From Voacanga thouarsii (taxonomy: Eukaryota > Streptophyta > Magnoliopsida > Gentianales > Apocynaceae): a stretch of 64,000 bases of DNA. Of this stretch, positions 46,961-58,207 are shown one piece after another (position 1 is the first letter of the stretch; every line of letters begins with the position of its first letter). Under the pieces are notes generated by a model, which saw only the letters and a program-made list of their open reading frames with translations, made no database searches and had not been told where the DNA came from. The stretch lies in contig JANUWF010001625.1 of NCBI GenBank assembly GCA_026120185.1, positions 124,001 to 188,000 on the forward strand, written 5' to 3'. The position numbers and the translations under genes are program-made.

Positions 46961-47780
46961 CCAACCTTTTTATTGTCGACAAGCATACTTTTGAGAAATT
47001 TTTGCATATTTGGGCATGTACACCAAGGCCTCACTAAGTGGAATGTTTATGTGAAGTTGTTTAAATATTTCCAAAAAGTTGTGAAATTGTGCATCCTTTT
47101 CTTACTTTATGTATGCAAGTGGGGTATGGTACCAGTGGTTGAAAATCTTATTTTTTAGTTTATTTTTCAAAGGAGTTAACAAGAGGGGTTGGTTCAGACC
47201 CATCTTCTTTAGATGATACCAGTTCTGTACTGGGATTGGGTAGCTCCTTACCACTTCTTAAGGTAATGGCAGCTGAATCATGTTATGCTTCTACTCCTAA
47301 TGGCAACTTTATCACTAAATTCGTTAAAAGCCAAATTTGCCTTTCCATATTTCTAACCACGCCCTCAAAATTTGCCAATATGTCATTTATGTAAGAAAAA
47401 TGTTTAGTTACATGGGTGGCAACTTTTTCCAACACCTCTTCTATGGCAATGCAGTTAGATGGTTGAGATGTCATCTTGTAAGATAAGTTAGGATACCATC
47501 CCATGCTCCAATTGGCCATCTTACCCATACAAAATAACATGTTAGCATCAAATATACACATTACACTATGGAATTAAGTTAGTTAGTTAGTTAAGGTACA
47601 TCTTTACAAGTTTGGTTAGAGAAAATTACAACATAGAGAGATGTTACCAATACAAGAATAGAAGAAAACAAAATATGGAAACCAGTCATATAAGGAACAT
47701 ATATACATATTCAGATATTTACATATAGACATATAAATATATAAACATTGTTAAATTAATAAAATCTAAGATTTCATGAT
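46961..47780 (-). pseudogene. Athila-1 gag remnant
   Basis: Minus-strand frame 47283-47561 ends with NDILANFEGVVRNMERQIWL, a C-terminal gag helix. Downstream after a frame break comes DSAAITLRSGKELPNP, which matches ETAAITLRSGKELPDS in Athila-2. Upstream gag core is largely missing or unreadable, and only ~230 bases lie between this frame and the primer site. Confidence 0.7.
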
Positions 47781-47785
47781 ATTGT

Positions 47786-47803
47786 TCCTTGGCAGCGGTG
47801 CTA
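47786..47803 (-). other. Decayed primer-binding site of Athila-1
   Basis: Minus strand TAGCACCGCTGCCAAGGA, against the tRNA-Asp complement TGGCGCCGTTGCCGGGGA. Of five mismatches, four are G to A, and it lies just after the LTR end. Confidence 0.8.
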
Positions 47804-47809
47804 GAAACT

Positions 47810-49413
47810 TGATGCGTAGATTTTGGGTGTATAAAAATCATCAAATTTAAATCCATTCCTTAGTCAAGTTTTAAATAAAAAATTAATCCCAAAATAAACA
47901 TATGAACATGTATACTCATCGCAAGTATAATATACGGAATTAACGAGTATCGATCCTCAAAAGAACAAGTACACATTAATCACTTTTCATTCATTGTTTA
48001 ACCGATCTAATAGAGTAAGAAAATAATAAAAATAAAAATAAAAAAATATAAACAACTCAATGATGTAGGTTTATGTAATTTAGACAACTCTCTAAAAAAA
48101 CATGACAATGAACCAACTAGCAATTTTCTCAATTAATTATCATCTTAGCATCATGAAAGAATGTATAGTAAAATTTAATCATTTGTTAAGTCATAGATTC
48201 ACTTAGATAAATTCCACTTTGTTTGTCAATCCATGGAATCCTATTTTTTGAGTAATATTAAGAGATTTGTCAAATAAACTAACATAAATAAAACATGCAT
48301 TAAGCTCATCATTATATTTTGATTCAATTAGCAGATTTGTCGATTAAGCCATCCTAACCAAAATATACATGAATCTCAATTCTTTACAACCATGAAATTA
48401 GCTAGTGACACTATGTAAAGGGGACATCAACTTAACCTTTGATCACTTAATTCTAAAATCCGAACTACATCATTCAAATCTATTAAGATTTAACAAATAC
48501 GAAATTAATACAAAGAAACTCCTAACATCATTTGTCAAGTCAATTAGAAGAACTCGTATCAATAACCAATGATATCAAGTAACAAAACACCAAAGATGAT
48601 AAAGAATTGATCAAATAACTAAATCAACATAAAATCACGAATCCCAAAATAATATTAAATTACAATAAAAATAGTAAATACATCATTATTTAAGGAAAAG
48701 AAGACAACGATAAAAGAAAGCACTCATAGACAAGCTTCTTTCTTCACCCTTAAAGACTCTCTTGAACAATCCTTCTTGATTTGGGTGGACTGCTCTTTTA
48801 GTTAGTAATTAAGAATTTTTACTTTTTAATCCACCTCTCCCTATGCATATCTCTCTTCTCTTGCATTTTCTTGTGCTTTCATAAGTCTCTTGGATGCTAA
48901 ATTCATGGCTTTGGATGTCTTGACCGAGTAGGATTTGGAAAATACTAAAATCATTAGAAAATTCCTAAATTTGTGCATAGAATATTCGCTTTCCAGAGTG
49001 TACCTGGAATCGAGTACCTTTAACCCACTTAACACTATGTACACACTGTTTTTCCTCTGGAGTTTTGCTCTACTTTGGTCAATTCTTATTGGCGGACAGA
49101 ATGGACTGTACGCCAAGTATACTTTCCGGACCTGGCGCCAGGTTCGTTCTGGTTTTTCCCTAAAAGATGCTTGAATTACTCCATTGGACCAGAATGGACC
49201 AGTGCTTGGTCCTTTGGGTGGGCCTGGCGCCAGGTCTATTATGGAATTGTTCACATTTTGCTCAATTACAACTCAAATCTGCTTAAATTAGCCAAAAACA
49301 CTTCTTACAAGCAAAATGTAAAATAGGAAGGAATATGCCTAATTATTACCACAAATATATCTCAAAATAACTTCAAATAAATAGAAAAATATCGGTGATG
49401 TTAGCCCCTATTG
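47810..49413 (-). repeat. Athila-1 5' LTR
   Basis: Begins TGATGCGTAGATTTTGGG; ends TTAGCCCCTATTG, where the terminus has drifted from ATCA. Colinear with the split 3' LTR. It includes the phrase CTGGCGCCAGGT (49132 and 49227), a GGCGCC-containing word. Confidence 0.9.
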
Positions 49414-50330
49414 GCCACATTTTATCATTTCAAATATTTCCCTTTATCACCATATGAAAAAATTGACTCCAAGAATAATATTGTTAAAGCAATGTCTCCG
49501 ACCTAAGGTGTAATGATGGAAATGCACCTCTATGTAACACCCATTAATGAGATAGGATAAATGTACTAACACCCATTTCAATGACATCTACCATCCTTAG
49601 ATCTCTAGTCCGATAATCCATAACTCACCCGATTGTACTTGCTTATCATTGGAAGCCACGTAAAAACACACATTGTAGAGTTACGTTTGCAGTGCCTTGG
49701 ATCATTAGATTATCCCAGACAATCACAAAATGGGTGATTTAACCTCACTAAGTGAAGCATAAAAACTCTGTTGTATGAGTCTGTCTTAACTAACTAGAGT
49801 AATACACCAAATATACAAGGATACTGATCTCAGAAAAGAAATCTCACGCAATACACATCAAAGTATAAAACCCTAGTTTCGCTAAACCACCAACTTATAG
49901 GCAAGTATGAAGATATCTTTCTACATTGTAGTAGTAATATTCTGCTCTCTATAATTATAGTATTTTATAGAGACCACAACTATAGGTCTAGTTCTACGTA
50001 TTCGAAATATGCTTATGCCAACGACGTGAGTGAACTACTAACTAATTCAAGCTAAACCATTTCTCATTGGAAATCATAGCATAATAGTCTTACCTTTGAT
50101 GAAATGCCCAGTTCTATCAAACGACTAAGAACTCAATTTTTACTTATATGACAAGTACCCATGGTTTATACCTTACCGTAAAGAATAACCCAACACATTG
50201 ACAATTAGTTGTTGTACTAATACCTTTAAATGTGCACTAATAGAATAAACAGAATAAATTGAATGAATAAATATTTTATTGCAATATATTTGCACATAAT
50301 ACATAGTCTTTGAGGGTATATTTTCTAACA
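49414..50330 (-). repeat. Copia C 3' LTR, second piece
   Basis: Ends TTTTCTAACA, so the element-sense start is TGTTAGAAAATATACCC. Contains CGACCTAAGGTGTAATGATG, TCTAGTCCGATAATCCA and TTGGATCATTAGATTATCCC, wording I recall from plant copia LTRs. Left edge is the Athila-1 insertion. Confidence 0.75.
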
Positions 50331-50345
50331 CTCTCCCAATTGCAC
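50331..50345 (-). other. Polypurine tract of copia C
   Basis: Minus strand GTGCAATTGGGAGAG immediately precedes the LTR start TGTTAGAAAAT. Confidence 0.85.
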
Positions 50346-51840
50346 AACAAAAGCTAAGAAAGTCCATAAGTGCCTACCCCTATGACATCTAAGTGTCTAC
50401 GAAACACATTTTCTATCAAAGGCTTCGTAAAGGGATCCGCCAGATTATTGACAGAGAAAATCTGATCGACCACAATCTCCCGTTTCTGGATGAACTCTCG
50501 GATGAGGTGATATTACCTCTCTATGTGCTTGCTCTTCCTATAGTTTCGAGCTTCCTTGCATTGTGACAATACTCCAAAGTTGTCACAATAAATGGTGACA
50601 GGCCTATCCATGTGCGATACTACTCTAAGTTCTATGAGGAACTTCCAGAGCCACATAGCATCTTTAGAAGCTTTTAAAGCAACAACGTACTTGGCTTCCG
50701 TGGTAGAATCAGCAATGCCAAATTGCTTGAATCTTCTCCATGAAATTGTTCCTCCGGATAAAGTGAAGACATATCCACTAATAGATTTTCTTTCATCTGC
50801 CTAGAAGTCTGAGTCTGTGTAACCAGTAAAAACCAAATCATCAACACAATATACAAGCATATAATCTCTCATTTTCTTGAGATATTTAAGTATATGCTTT
50901 ACAACTTGACAGTGAGCTTTTACTGGGTTTAACTGATATCTACTAACCATACCTATTGCATAGCAGATATCTAGCCTAGTACAAAGTATAGCATATATGA
51001 GACATCCCACAACCGAAGCATAAATGATCCTGCCCATTTTCTGCTTCTCTTCCTGTACCAGAAGACACTGCTTGGAAGATATGGATAATCTATGTCTAAA
51101 GGGTATAATAGCCCATTTACATTAATCAATGCTATACTTGATCAATATTTCTTCAATGTAAGAAGAATGCGATAAGCCTAACATTCTTTGCTTCCGATCT
51201 CTAAGAAGCTTGATACCTAGAATGTAGCTAACGTCCCCTATGTCTTTCATACTAAATTGACTTGATAGCCAAACTTTGACGGATTATAATGTCCCCACAT
51301 CACTTTTAATAACTAGAATATCATCTCCATAAAGTACCAAGAAAATCACTTTGCCTTTGACTGATTTCCTATACACACACGGTTCATCCACGTTTTGAAT
51401 GAAACCATAAGCTTTCACAATTTTGTCAAAACGTATGTTCCATGCTTGTAGAGCTTGCTTAAGTCTAAAGAGAGACTTCTTAAGCTTACCAACTATTTGT
51501 TATTGACCTCTAGTAACAAAACCATCTGCATGGGATATACAGATGTCTTTGCTATGATAGCCATTTAAGAAGGCCGTCTTAATATCCATTTGTTATATCT
51601 TCTAGTCATAATGACATGCGATGGCTAAGGGAATTCAGATAGACTTAAGCATGGCTACTGGAGAAAAGGTTTCCTTATAATCGATCTCTTCTTTCTGAGT
51701 ATAACCTTAAGCAACAAACATTACTTTATAGGTTTCAATCTTTCTATCTGCACCTATTTTCCTTTTGTATACCTGCATATACCCAATTGGTTTTATCCTA
51801 TCATGCAAAGTGACAAGATTGTAAACCTGATTGAGGTACA
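50346..51840 (-). pseudogene. Copia C RT and RNase H, 5' truncated by Athila-2
   Basis: From high to low coordinates: VYNLVTLHDRIKPIGYMQVY, ETFSPVAMLKSI, QMDIKTAFLNGYHSKDICIS, RLKQALQAWNIRFDKIVKAY, the catalytic box LVLYGDDILVI (Gly where copia RTs usually have Val), QFSMKDIGDVSYILGIKLL, MGRIIYASVVGCLIYAILCT, RNase H YCVDDLVFTGYTDSDF, GGTISWRRFKQF, TEAKYVVALKASKDAMWLWK and LADPFTKPL. At least six stops. The remaining pol lies beyond the Athila-2 insertion. Confidence 0.9.
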
Positions 51841-53368
51841 TGATAGAGGCTAAATTAGTCATGTTTTTTCTAGTTATTTGAGGTTCTTTTATGATATATT
51901 TTGTTCAATAACTAGTCATATTTCTTCATATTTGAGATTTTATCCTTGGAAAGGTGTTTTGTTCATTATTTCAGATTTTTAGGGTAAAACAAAACAAAAA
52001 TGTCATATAATAAAGGAGAGGCGGTGCCCGCTAGGATAGAGGAACCGGCACCGGCCATGCACTGGATTGCACAAACTTCGAAGCGAAAAAAAATTGTCAA
52101 AATAGAAGGGAACTGGCACCGGCTCCAAGAGTCAAGATGGCACCAGCTGCATTCTGGTTTTCATTGTGTAAAATTTGGAGAAAAATCGGCGTATGAGTAG
52201 AAAAGTAGAACACAACTGGCGCCGGCTTCGAGCGCCGAGCTAGCGCCGGCTATGCCCTGAAGATAATGCGGTGCTTGATTTTTTCTACGCAGTTTTTGGT
52301 AATCTGTGGAGTTTTAGTATCTTCCAACTTTTACTCGACCAAGAACTCTGTACCTATGAGTTTAGGCACTTATTAAGCCTATAAATAGATGAAAAACACA
52401 AGGGAAAAAGAGAGAATTCATTGATCATAATAAAAAACCACTCAATTAAAGGAGGAATTCTTCAATTCAAGGAGGGTTGTACAAGGTCTTCAAAGGAAGA
52501 AGAAAGAGGCTTGTCTATGAGTGCTTTCTTTTACTTTATTTTCATTTTCTTGAACAATGATTTGTTAATTGTTTTATTGTAATTTGACATTGTTGTAGTT
52601 ATTCATGATTCTTAGAGTTATTTAACCTTTTGATTAATTGATTGTTATTCTTGGTATTTGATTACTTGTGCATATTACGAGATTAATTGGGTTAGGTTTT
52701 CCTATTAGCTTGCTTGGACAAAGCGGTTGATGGTGGTCTCGATTAATTAGTTTCATATTTGTTAGCTTTTAACTTGCTTGGATAAAGGGGTTCAGAGTAG
52801 GGACAAAGTAATTAAGGGTTAGTTGATGTCTGCTAGGATATGGATTCATTAGTTAATTTCATGCATAATTTGCCAGGAATGGGTATTAAATCAAGGACTA
52901 TAGTTAATGCATATTTTGGTTAAGACTGGTTAGGACAGGATATGTGATGCTAAGTTTCCTAGAAGATAGGGGTTCATGGATTGGAGAAAGAAGTAAATCT
53001 ATATTATCCTTCATGATGTCAAGAGAATAATTAGTTATGATAAAGATTAAGTACTTTAGGTTATGTATGTCAAGATAATGGTTTAAGTTACATAATTCTA
53101 CATCCTCGATATGTATATATTTTCATTTGATTTTCTTTTATTTTCCTTTTTATTTATTTTTTACTTTATCGAGTCGGTTAAATAATTAAAGAAAGGTGAT
53201 TATTATCTACTTGTTCCTTGAGGATCGACACTCGTTTGAACCCTATGCTTGGTTAATGATGAGTACGCTTGCTCATATGTGTGATTTGGGTTAAACGATT
53301 TAATTTAAACTTGTTTGGGAATATGCTTAATTTTTGTATGATTTTTACACCGAAGTCCGAACACATCA
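51841..53368 (+). repeat. Athila-2 5' LTR (1528 bp)
   Basis: Begins TGATAGAGGCTAAATTAG and ends CCGAACACATCA before the primer site. Contains several CCGGC/GGCGCC words (52020-52255). Colinear with 58208-59706. Confidence 0.93.
52380..52388 (+). promoter_or_regulatory. TATA box of Athila-2 5' LTR
   Basis: TATAAATAG, followed 30-40 bases later by a purine-rich leader (AAGGGAAAAAGAGAGAATTC). The same arrangement occurs in the 3' LTR. Confidence 0.7.
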
Positions 53369-53374
53369 AGTTTT

Positions 53375-53392
53375 TGGCGCCGTTGCCGTGGA
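53375..53392 (+). other. Primer-binding site, tRNA-Asp type
   Basis: TGGCGCCGTTGCCGTGGA, one mismatch from TGGCGCCGTTGCCGGGGA, six bases after the LTR end. Typical of Athila-like elements. Confidence 0.93.
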
Positions 53393-53629
53393 ACAATTGC
53401 GTTTAAGCTTAGATTTTGTTGATTTAACCATATAAATATGTAAATATGTAAGATATGTATACTTGTTCTTTTCACTAAAAGGTGCTATCTTTTGTATTTC
53501 ATGTATTCTTGGGTACCCTTGTAACCTAACTTACTAACTCTGACTATGTTCTTTTCACTAACTTTGTAACCTTGTAATGCTGTTTTTATCAGTAATTCTG
53601 TATCTAACTCACTTCTATGTGTAGGAAAA

Positions 53630-53850
53630 ATGGCGAATTGGAATCCGAGGTAAACTAATGAGGGGCAGTACTTCCATTGAACTCCTAAGATGACACTCAC
53701 AGCATCAGAATCAGCAGAGCTTGAAACTTTAATTGGGAAATTTGCTCTTCATGTCACGAGACGTTTCCAAGACATCGATTTCATAGTTGAGAAATTCAAA
53801 GCAATGATTTGCAACATGGAATGACAAATTTAGTTTTTGACAGACATGGT
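53630..53850 (+). pseudogene. Athila-2 gag remnant, strongly reduced
   Basis: ATG at 53630 gives MANWNPR then a stop. After a further stop the same region reads MTLTASESAELETLIGKFAL and FIVEKFKAMICNME, then a stop and QI, equivalent to RNMERQIWL in Athila-1. Only the two ends of gag seem present, and the capsid core is missing. Confidence 0.65.
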
Positions 53851-55068
53851 GATAAATCCCACAACCTAACCTCAATAGCAAGTGGGGAAACAGCTGCTAT
53901 CACATTGCGAAGCGGAAAAGAATTACCAGACAGTCCAGCTGACAACCAGCGTCGGTTGGAAAAAGAGAATCGGCACCAGCTATCCAAAAAACCCAAGACC
54001 ACACAACACAGAATTGAACTGGTGCCGGCTAAGGAACTAGAATTGGCGCCGGCTACCCCCTGTCCGTCTCCTGAAAATCCCCCTTTTCAATCTAACATAC
54101 CGTATCTTACCTATTTACACAAAGCCCAAAAGGATGCCCAATTCGACAAATTTTTTGTGGTATTTAAACAACTGCACATAAACATCCCCCTCAGTGAAGA
54201 TTTAATTCATATGCCCAAATATGCCAAGTTTCTTAAAAGCATGCTTGTCAACAAAAAGCGATTGGTAGAGTTGTCCACACTGGTCGTCAACGAAGAATGC
54301 TTAGCCATCTTACAGGACAAACCGAATTTGCCACATAAAGAAAATGATCCAGGGAGTTTCTCTATCCCGTGTTTAATTGGCACTATTCGTGTCTGTAATA
54401 CATTAGCTGACCAAGATGCTAGCATTAATTTATTACCATATAAAATATTCAAAAGGCTAGGCCTAGGAGAACCACAGCCCACGAGGATGAGTATTCAACT
54501 CGCGGATAGATCTACCAAATATCCTAGGGGCATAATAGAAGATGTGTTGGTAAAAGTTGATAAATTCATATTTCCCGTGGATTTTGTTATTCTTAACATG
54601 GATGAAGATTCCAAAGCCCCTTTAATCTTAGCTAGACCCTTCCTAGCTACAACAAAAGCATTAATTAACGTTCATGGGGGGAGGTTAACACTTAAGGTTG
54701 GGGATGAGGAAGTAGTCACTCAAATCCACAAGAGCATGCAACACCCTGTGTCTTCTGATAATTCTTGTCTAGGAATTGATATTCTTGATGAACTTATTTT
54801 TGAGTTGATACAGGAATCCATTGAGGAGGAGTTGATGGAAACAGCAATGGTGTATTCAGATGACTTTCACAATGAGGATGCAATGCAGAATAAAGTGGAA
54901 ATAGAGAAAAGTAGTTTAGGGAGAATAAAATCATCTATAGAAGATCCTCCTAAACTGGACTTAAAAGACCTACCGAGCATTTGGAATATGTGTTCTTGGC
55001 TAAAGAATGTAAGTTGCCTGTCATCATTGCCAAAGATCTCGATCCAGAACAAAAGACCAAGCTGGTAA
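53809..55068 (+). CDS. Athila-2 gag C-terminus plus aspartic protease ORF (419 codons)
   Basis: The longest open frame in the window. Residues ~24-45 hold GETAAITLRSGKELPDS, the gag C-terminal signature. Residues ~60-90 include ELVPAKELELAPATP, encoded by two CCGGC words. The protease lies at ~185-300: GSFSIPCLIGTIRVCNTLAD, QDASINLLPYKIFKRLGLGE, then RGIIEDVLVKVDKFIFPVDF, APLILARPFLATTKALINVH. The usual active-site DLGAS is QDAS here, so activity is doubtful. The end runs into a frameshift: SSIEDPPKLDLKDLPSIWNM, where Athila-1 has DLPKHLEYAFL. The true first codon is unknown; it is part of a gag-pol reading frame. Confidence 0.8.
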   Translation: MQHGMTNLVFDRHGDKSHNLTSIASGETAAITLRSGKELPDSPADNQRRLEKENRHQLSKKPKTTQHRIELVPAKELELAPATPCPSPENPPFQSNIPYLTYLHKAQKDAQFDKFFVVFKQLHINIPLSEDLIHMPKYAKFLKSMLVNKKRLVELSTLVVNEECLAILQDKPNLPHKENDPGSFSIPCLIGTIRVCNTLADQDASINLLPYKIFKRLGLGEPQPTRMSIQLADRSTKYPRGIIEDVLVKVDKFIFPVDFVILNMDEDSKAPLILARPFLATTKALINVHGGRLTLKVGDEEVVTQIHKSMQHPVSSDNSCLGIDILDELIFELIQESIEEELMETAMVYSDDFHNEDAMQNKVEIEKSSLGRIKSSIEDPPKLDLKDLPSIWNMCSWLKNVSCLSSLPKISIQNKRPSW

Positions 55069-56536
55069 GTATGTTGGGAAAATATAAGGAAGTGATAGCT
55101 TGGAAGATCACTGATATTAAAGGCATTAGTTCATCCTTTTGCATGCACAAGATCTTAATGGAGGTAGGTGCAAAATCCATAGTGCAGCCCCAACGTAAGT
55201 TGAACCCACATATGAGTGAAGTGGTAGAAGGTGAGATGCCGAACACCCATTGGTTCGCTGATTTTACTAATTACTTGTTTGTAGGAACTGTTCCACAAGC
55301 TCTTATAATGCAACAAAAGAAGAAATTCATCTTTGACGTAAGTCATTATTTTTGGGAAGATCCATATTTATTTAAGTGTTGTGCGGACCAAATCATTTGT
55401 AGATGTGTGGACTCTAAGGAAGGCAAAGATATTCTTAGATATTGTCATGAAGGACTTGCTGAAGGCCACTACCAAGCCAATAACACTGTAAGAAAGGTGC
55501 TCGATGCCGGATTCTATTAGCCCACATTGTTTAAAGATGCCCACAGGTTTGTCCAAAATTGTGATAGGTGTCAACGTACAAGTAACCTTTCTAAATCTAG
55601 TGAGATGCCATTACAAAATTTTCAAGATTGTGAAGTATTTGACTGTTGGGGAATAGATTTTATGGGACCTTTCCCTAGTTCTTTGGGCGATAAATATATT
55701 TTAGTGGCAGTAGATTATGTTTCTAAATGGGTAGAAGCCTAAGCTTTACCTACTAAAGATGCAAGGGTTGTGGTAAAATTTTTGAAAAAGCTTATCACCT
55801 GTTTTGGTGTGCCTATGGTATTCAGTAGTGATAGAGGGACTCGTTTTTGCAATGCACAAATGAAATAAATTCTCAAACATTTAGGTGTGAACCATAGACT
55901 TGCTAGCCCTTTTTATCCCCAAACAAGTGGACAGGTTGAAGTGGTTAGTAGGGAACTCAAAAGAATCTTGGAAAAAACTGTTAACCATACTAGAAAGGAT
56001 TGGAGTCTAAAATTAGACGACACTCTTTAGGCATACAGGATAGCCTGTAAGACACCAATTGGCACGACTCCGTTTTGGTTAGTTTATGGCAAAGCATGTC
56101 ACTTACCTGTTCAAATTGAGCATAAAGCTTCTTGGGCTATTAAACTTGTGAGCCTTGATCCTGAGTCAACTGGTAAGTCCAGGTCACTTCAACTAACCGC
56201 CTTGGAAGAATTGCGGGCAGAGGCTTATGATAGTTCAATACGATATAAGAAGCGGGTCAAAAGATGGCATGATAAGCATATCATTCAACAATAGAAAATT
56301 GAGAAAGGCGATCAAGTGTTGTTATTCAACTCTCGGTTGTGAATTTTTCCTGGTAAGCTCAAATCTAGGTGGATGGGACCACATGCGGTAAGCACGTTTT
56401 CCTATTTGGAACCCTTGAACTCAGTCACCCCACGGGGCGCACTTTCAAGGTCAATGGTAATCGCATGAAACGCTATGTTGGTGAGGCTCTGAGAAATACG
56501 GAATACGTGGAAATGCTCTTGGAAACTGCCCAATAG
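54981..56536 (+). pseudogene. Athila-2 pol: RT N-terminal stub fused in frame to integrase
   Basis: It reads LEYVFLAKECKLPVIIAKDL, ITDIKGISSSFCMHKILMEV and QPQRKLNPHMSEVV (RT start). It then passes directly, in the same frame near 55235, to THWFADFTNYLFVGTVP, the linker before integrase. The whole RT core and RNase H are absent. Integrase zinc region: CHEGLAEGHY...CDRCQ. Core: [45 protein letters not shown], keeping D, D and E. C-terminus: KIEKGDQVLLFNSRL, KSRWMGPHAV, and TFKVNGNRMKRYVGEA ending at 56536. Five or more stops (after DAGFY, KWVEA, NAQMK, DDTL, IIQQ) and a late frameshift. Confidence 0.88.
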
Positions 56537-56774
56537 ACCCTCAAGTTGGTTTTTCTTTCTTTTGTTTTTTCTTTATTTTTCTTTTCTAGTTTTTATGCTT
56601 TGGTGTGCTCTTTTGTATTTTTCCTTTGAGGTACTTTGCTACTGCCTCGTTCTTCAAGCATTCAGTTCTTGAACAACACAATGCACAATGAATGAAAGTT
56701 TATTTTTCTTATCTCTTCCCCTTTATATTTTTTATCCTATGGTATGGTTAATTCTTTGTTATATTTATTTAGCC

Positions 56775-56807
56775 ATTGAGGACAATGTCCAGTTTAAGTG
56801 TGGGGGA
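56775..56807 (+). other. Internal polypurine-like module of Athila-2
   Basis: ATTGAGGACAATGTCCAG followed by TTTAAGTGTGGGGGA, resembling the true tract at 58172-58207 and the Athila-1 modules. Confidence 0.8.
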
Positions 56808-57415
56808 GTGATTTGATTGACAAGTCTTCTATACATATACTTTAGCCTTCTTGAAAATTTTGAGCGTAAATTTTTTATATCATTAATTTTTTCTGATTTT
56901 TTGGGGATTTCAAGCTATATTTTTAATGTATGTCTTTATGATGGATTATATAGCATATGTTCTAGATTATTTATGGCTTATGCATGACTTTTTGCACGCA
57001 CTTAGATGAAGTAGTTCTTGATCTAATGCTTTGCATTATTCTTAAACTTGTTTTTCTACTAAAATTTATGGAGCATTCTAGAACTTACTTGAATGACTCT
57101 CAAGGAGAAATAAGAAAGTCGGTCATGATTTAACTTAGGGATGACGGTAATAGGCCTTCTTTGGATAGTTTAAGCTTTTCAAGCCTACCTATTGTCATAT
57201 TATCCCTAATGCCTATTTTGAGCCTAAATTGTTGATTTCTTTCATTAAAGCCAATCACAATATTTTGTCCATTGCTTGTAGCTAAGAGTTTAAATAATTT
57301 TCCAAATCTTTATTCTCTTGATGGATGAAAGTATGTGAAAGAAAATGTTGAGGAAGAATGTTGGGATAAAGATCATGACTAGTTACTTTCAATCATGGAT
57401 CAATAATGAGTTGAG

Positions 57416-57665
57416 CTAGAAAAAGGAAAGAGGAAAGTGAAGGAAGAAAGAGAAGAAAAAGAAAAGAGTGATTGAAAACAAGAAAAGAAAAGAAGAACAG
57501 CAGTAAGAGTGAAAAGAATGAAAATTGAGTAGAAAAAGAAAAAGAGAAGAAAACAAAATGCTGCTAGAAAGAATGAAAAAGAGAGAAGAAGTGAGAAAAA
57601 GCAAAAATAGCAGAAGTGATGAAAAAGAAGAGTTGAAAGAAAAAGAAAAAAAAATACAAGATTTG
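57416..57665 (+). repeat. Purine-rich low-complexity stretch
   Basis: Roughly 250 bases of AAGAAAAAGAAAAG-type sequence with very few pyrimidines on the plus strand. Confidence 0.85.
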
Positions 57666-58171
57666 CATGAGTGGAGTGGTAATTGCTGAATAAGGTTATG
57701 GTTTGATTGATTTTTGGAATAGAAGAGCAAGAAAAGTTGGAAATTATTGATTCATTTTGTTTATCCTTTTCTTGCGAACTCTTAGTTTCTTTGAGTTTTG
57801 ATTCTCCTGTATGCTTCATTTGATAAGCTACATTACACGTTTTTAGCCTTATATTACAAGCTCGAAAGTCCTACTTAATCTACATAGAATCATGATGTGT
57901 CTCGGATTAATGGAGAGAGTGTATGAAAAGTAAGCATATGGAATGCATATTCTTTTTGAACTAAATTCTTTCCAATGGTTTGAGGATATTGTGAAGTATT
58001 ATGATGGTTCTACTGAATCATTATCATTAACACAAGTCTTGCATTAGTTGTGAAAGATGTAGTATCATGTGTTTTATCTTCTTGAATGAAGAAAGCATTA
58101 AAGATAGGGTTTTGAAATTGATTAATTGATTTGTTAAACCTTGTGTTTTCTTATTTATTCTTGATACTTTG

Positions 58172-58207
58172 CTTGAGAACAAGCAAAGAGCTAAGCGTGG
58201 GGGAATA
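58172..58207 (+). other. Polypurine tract of Athila-2
   Basis: CTTGAGAACAAGCAAAGAG followed by CTAAGCGTGGGGGAATA, immediately before the 3' LTR start TGATAGGGGC. Confidence 0.9.

Larger units (their letters stand above)
16868..49413 (-). mobile_element. Athila-like Ty3/gypsy element 1 (Athila-1), with nested copia in its 3' LTR
   Basis: The 3' LTR is 16868-17510 plus 40906-42041; the internal region is 42042-47809; the 5' LTR is 47810-49413. Coding remnants on the minus strand are in the order gag, protease, RT, RNase H, integrase from high to low coordinates. The degraded primer site matches tRNA-Asp. Flanking bases are GCCGC (16863-16867) and GCCAC (49414-49418), consistent with an eroded 5 bp target duplication. 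All domains are damaged. Confidence 0.85.
15975..51840 (-). mobile_element. Ty1/copia element C (visible part, interrupted by Athila-1)
   Basis: The visible parts are a 3' LTR in two pieces (about 15975-16867 and 49414-50330), a polypurine tract and RNase H plus RT (to 51840). Athila-1 sits inside the LTR, flanked by GCCGC/GCCAC. Athila-2 interrupts the RT-proximal coding region at 51841. The remaining integrase, protease, gag and 5' LTR would lie beyond 64000, past Athila-2. The left boundary is approximate because I could not fix the LTR's terminal CA. Confidence 0.7.
56537..58171 (+). other. Athila-2 3' untranslated region
   Basis: About 1.6 kb with no env-like ORF. It contains a polypurine-like module at 56775-56807 and a purine-rich stretch at 57416-57665. 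The minus-strand Ser/Phe/Leu-rich ORFs at 57400-57819 are products of that composition. Confidence 0.7.

Noticed and set aside
57400..57819. Minus-strand ORFs rich in Phe, Leu and Ser (membrane-like)
   Set aside because: Complement of a purine-rich tract; composition alone gives a hydrophobic open frame. Not an env gene, because it is antisense to the element.
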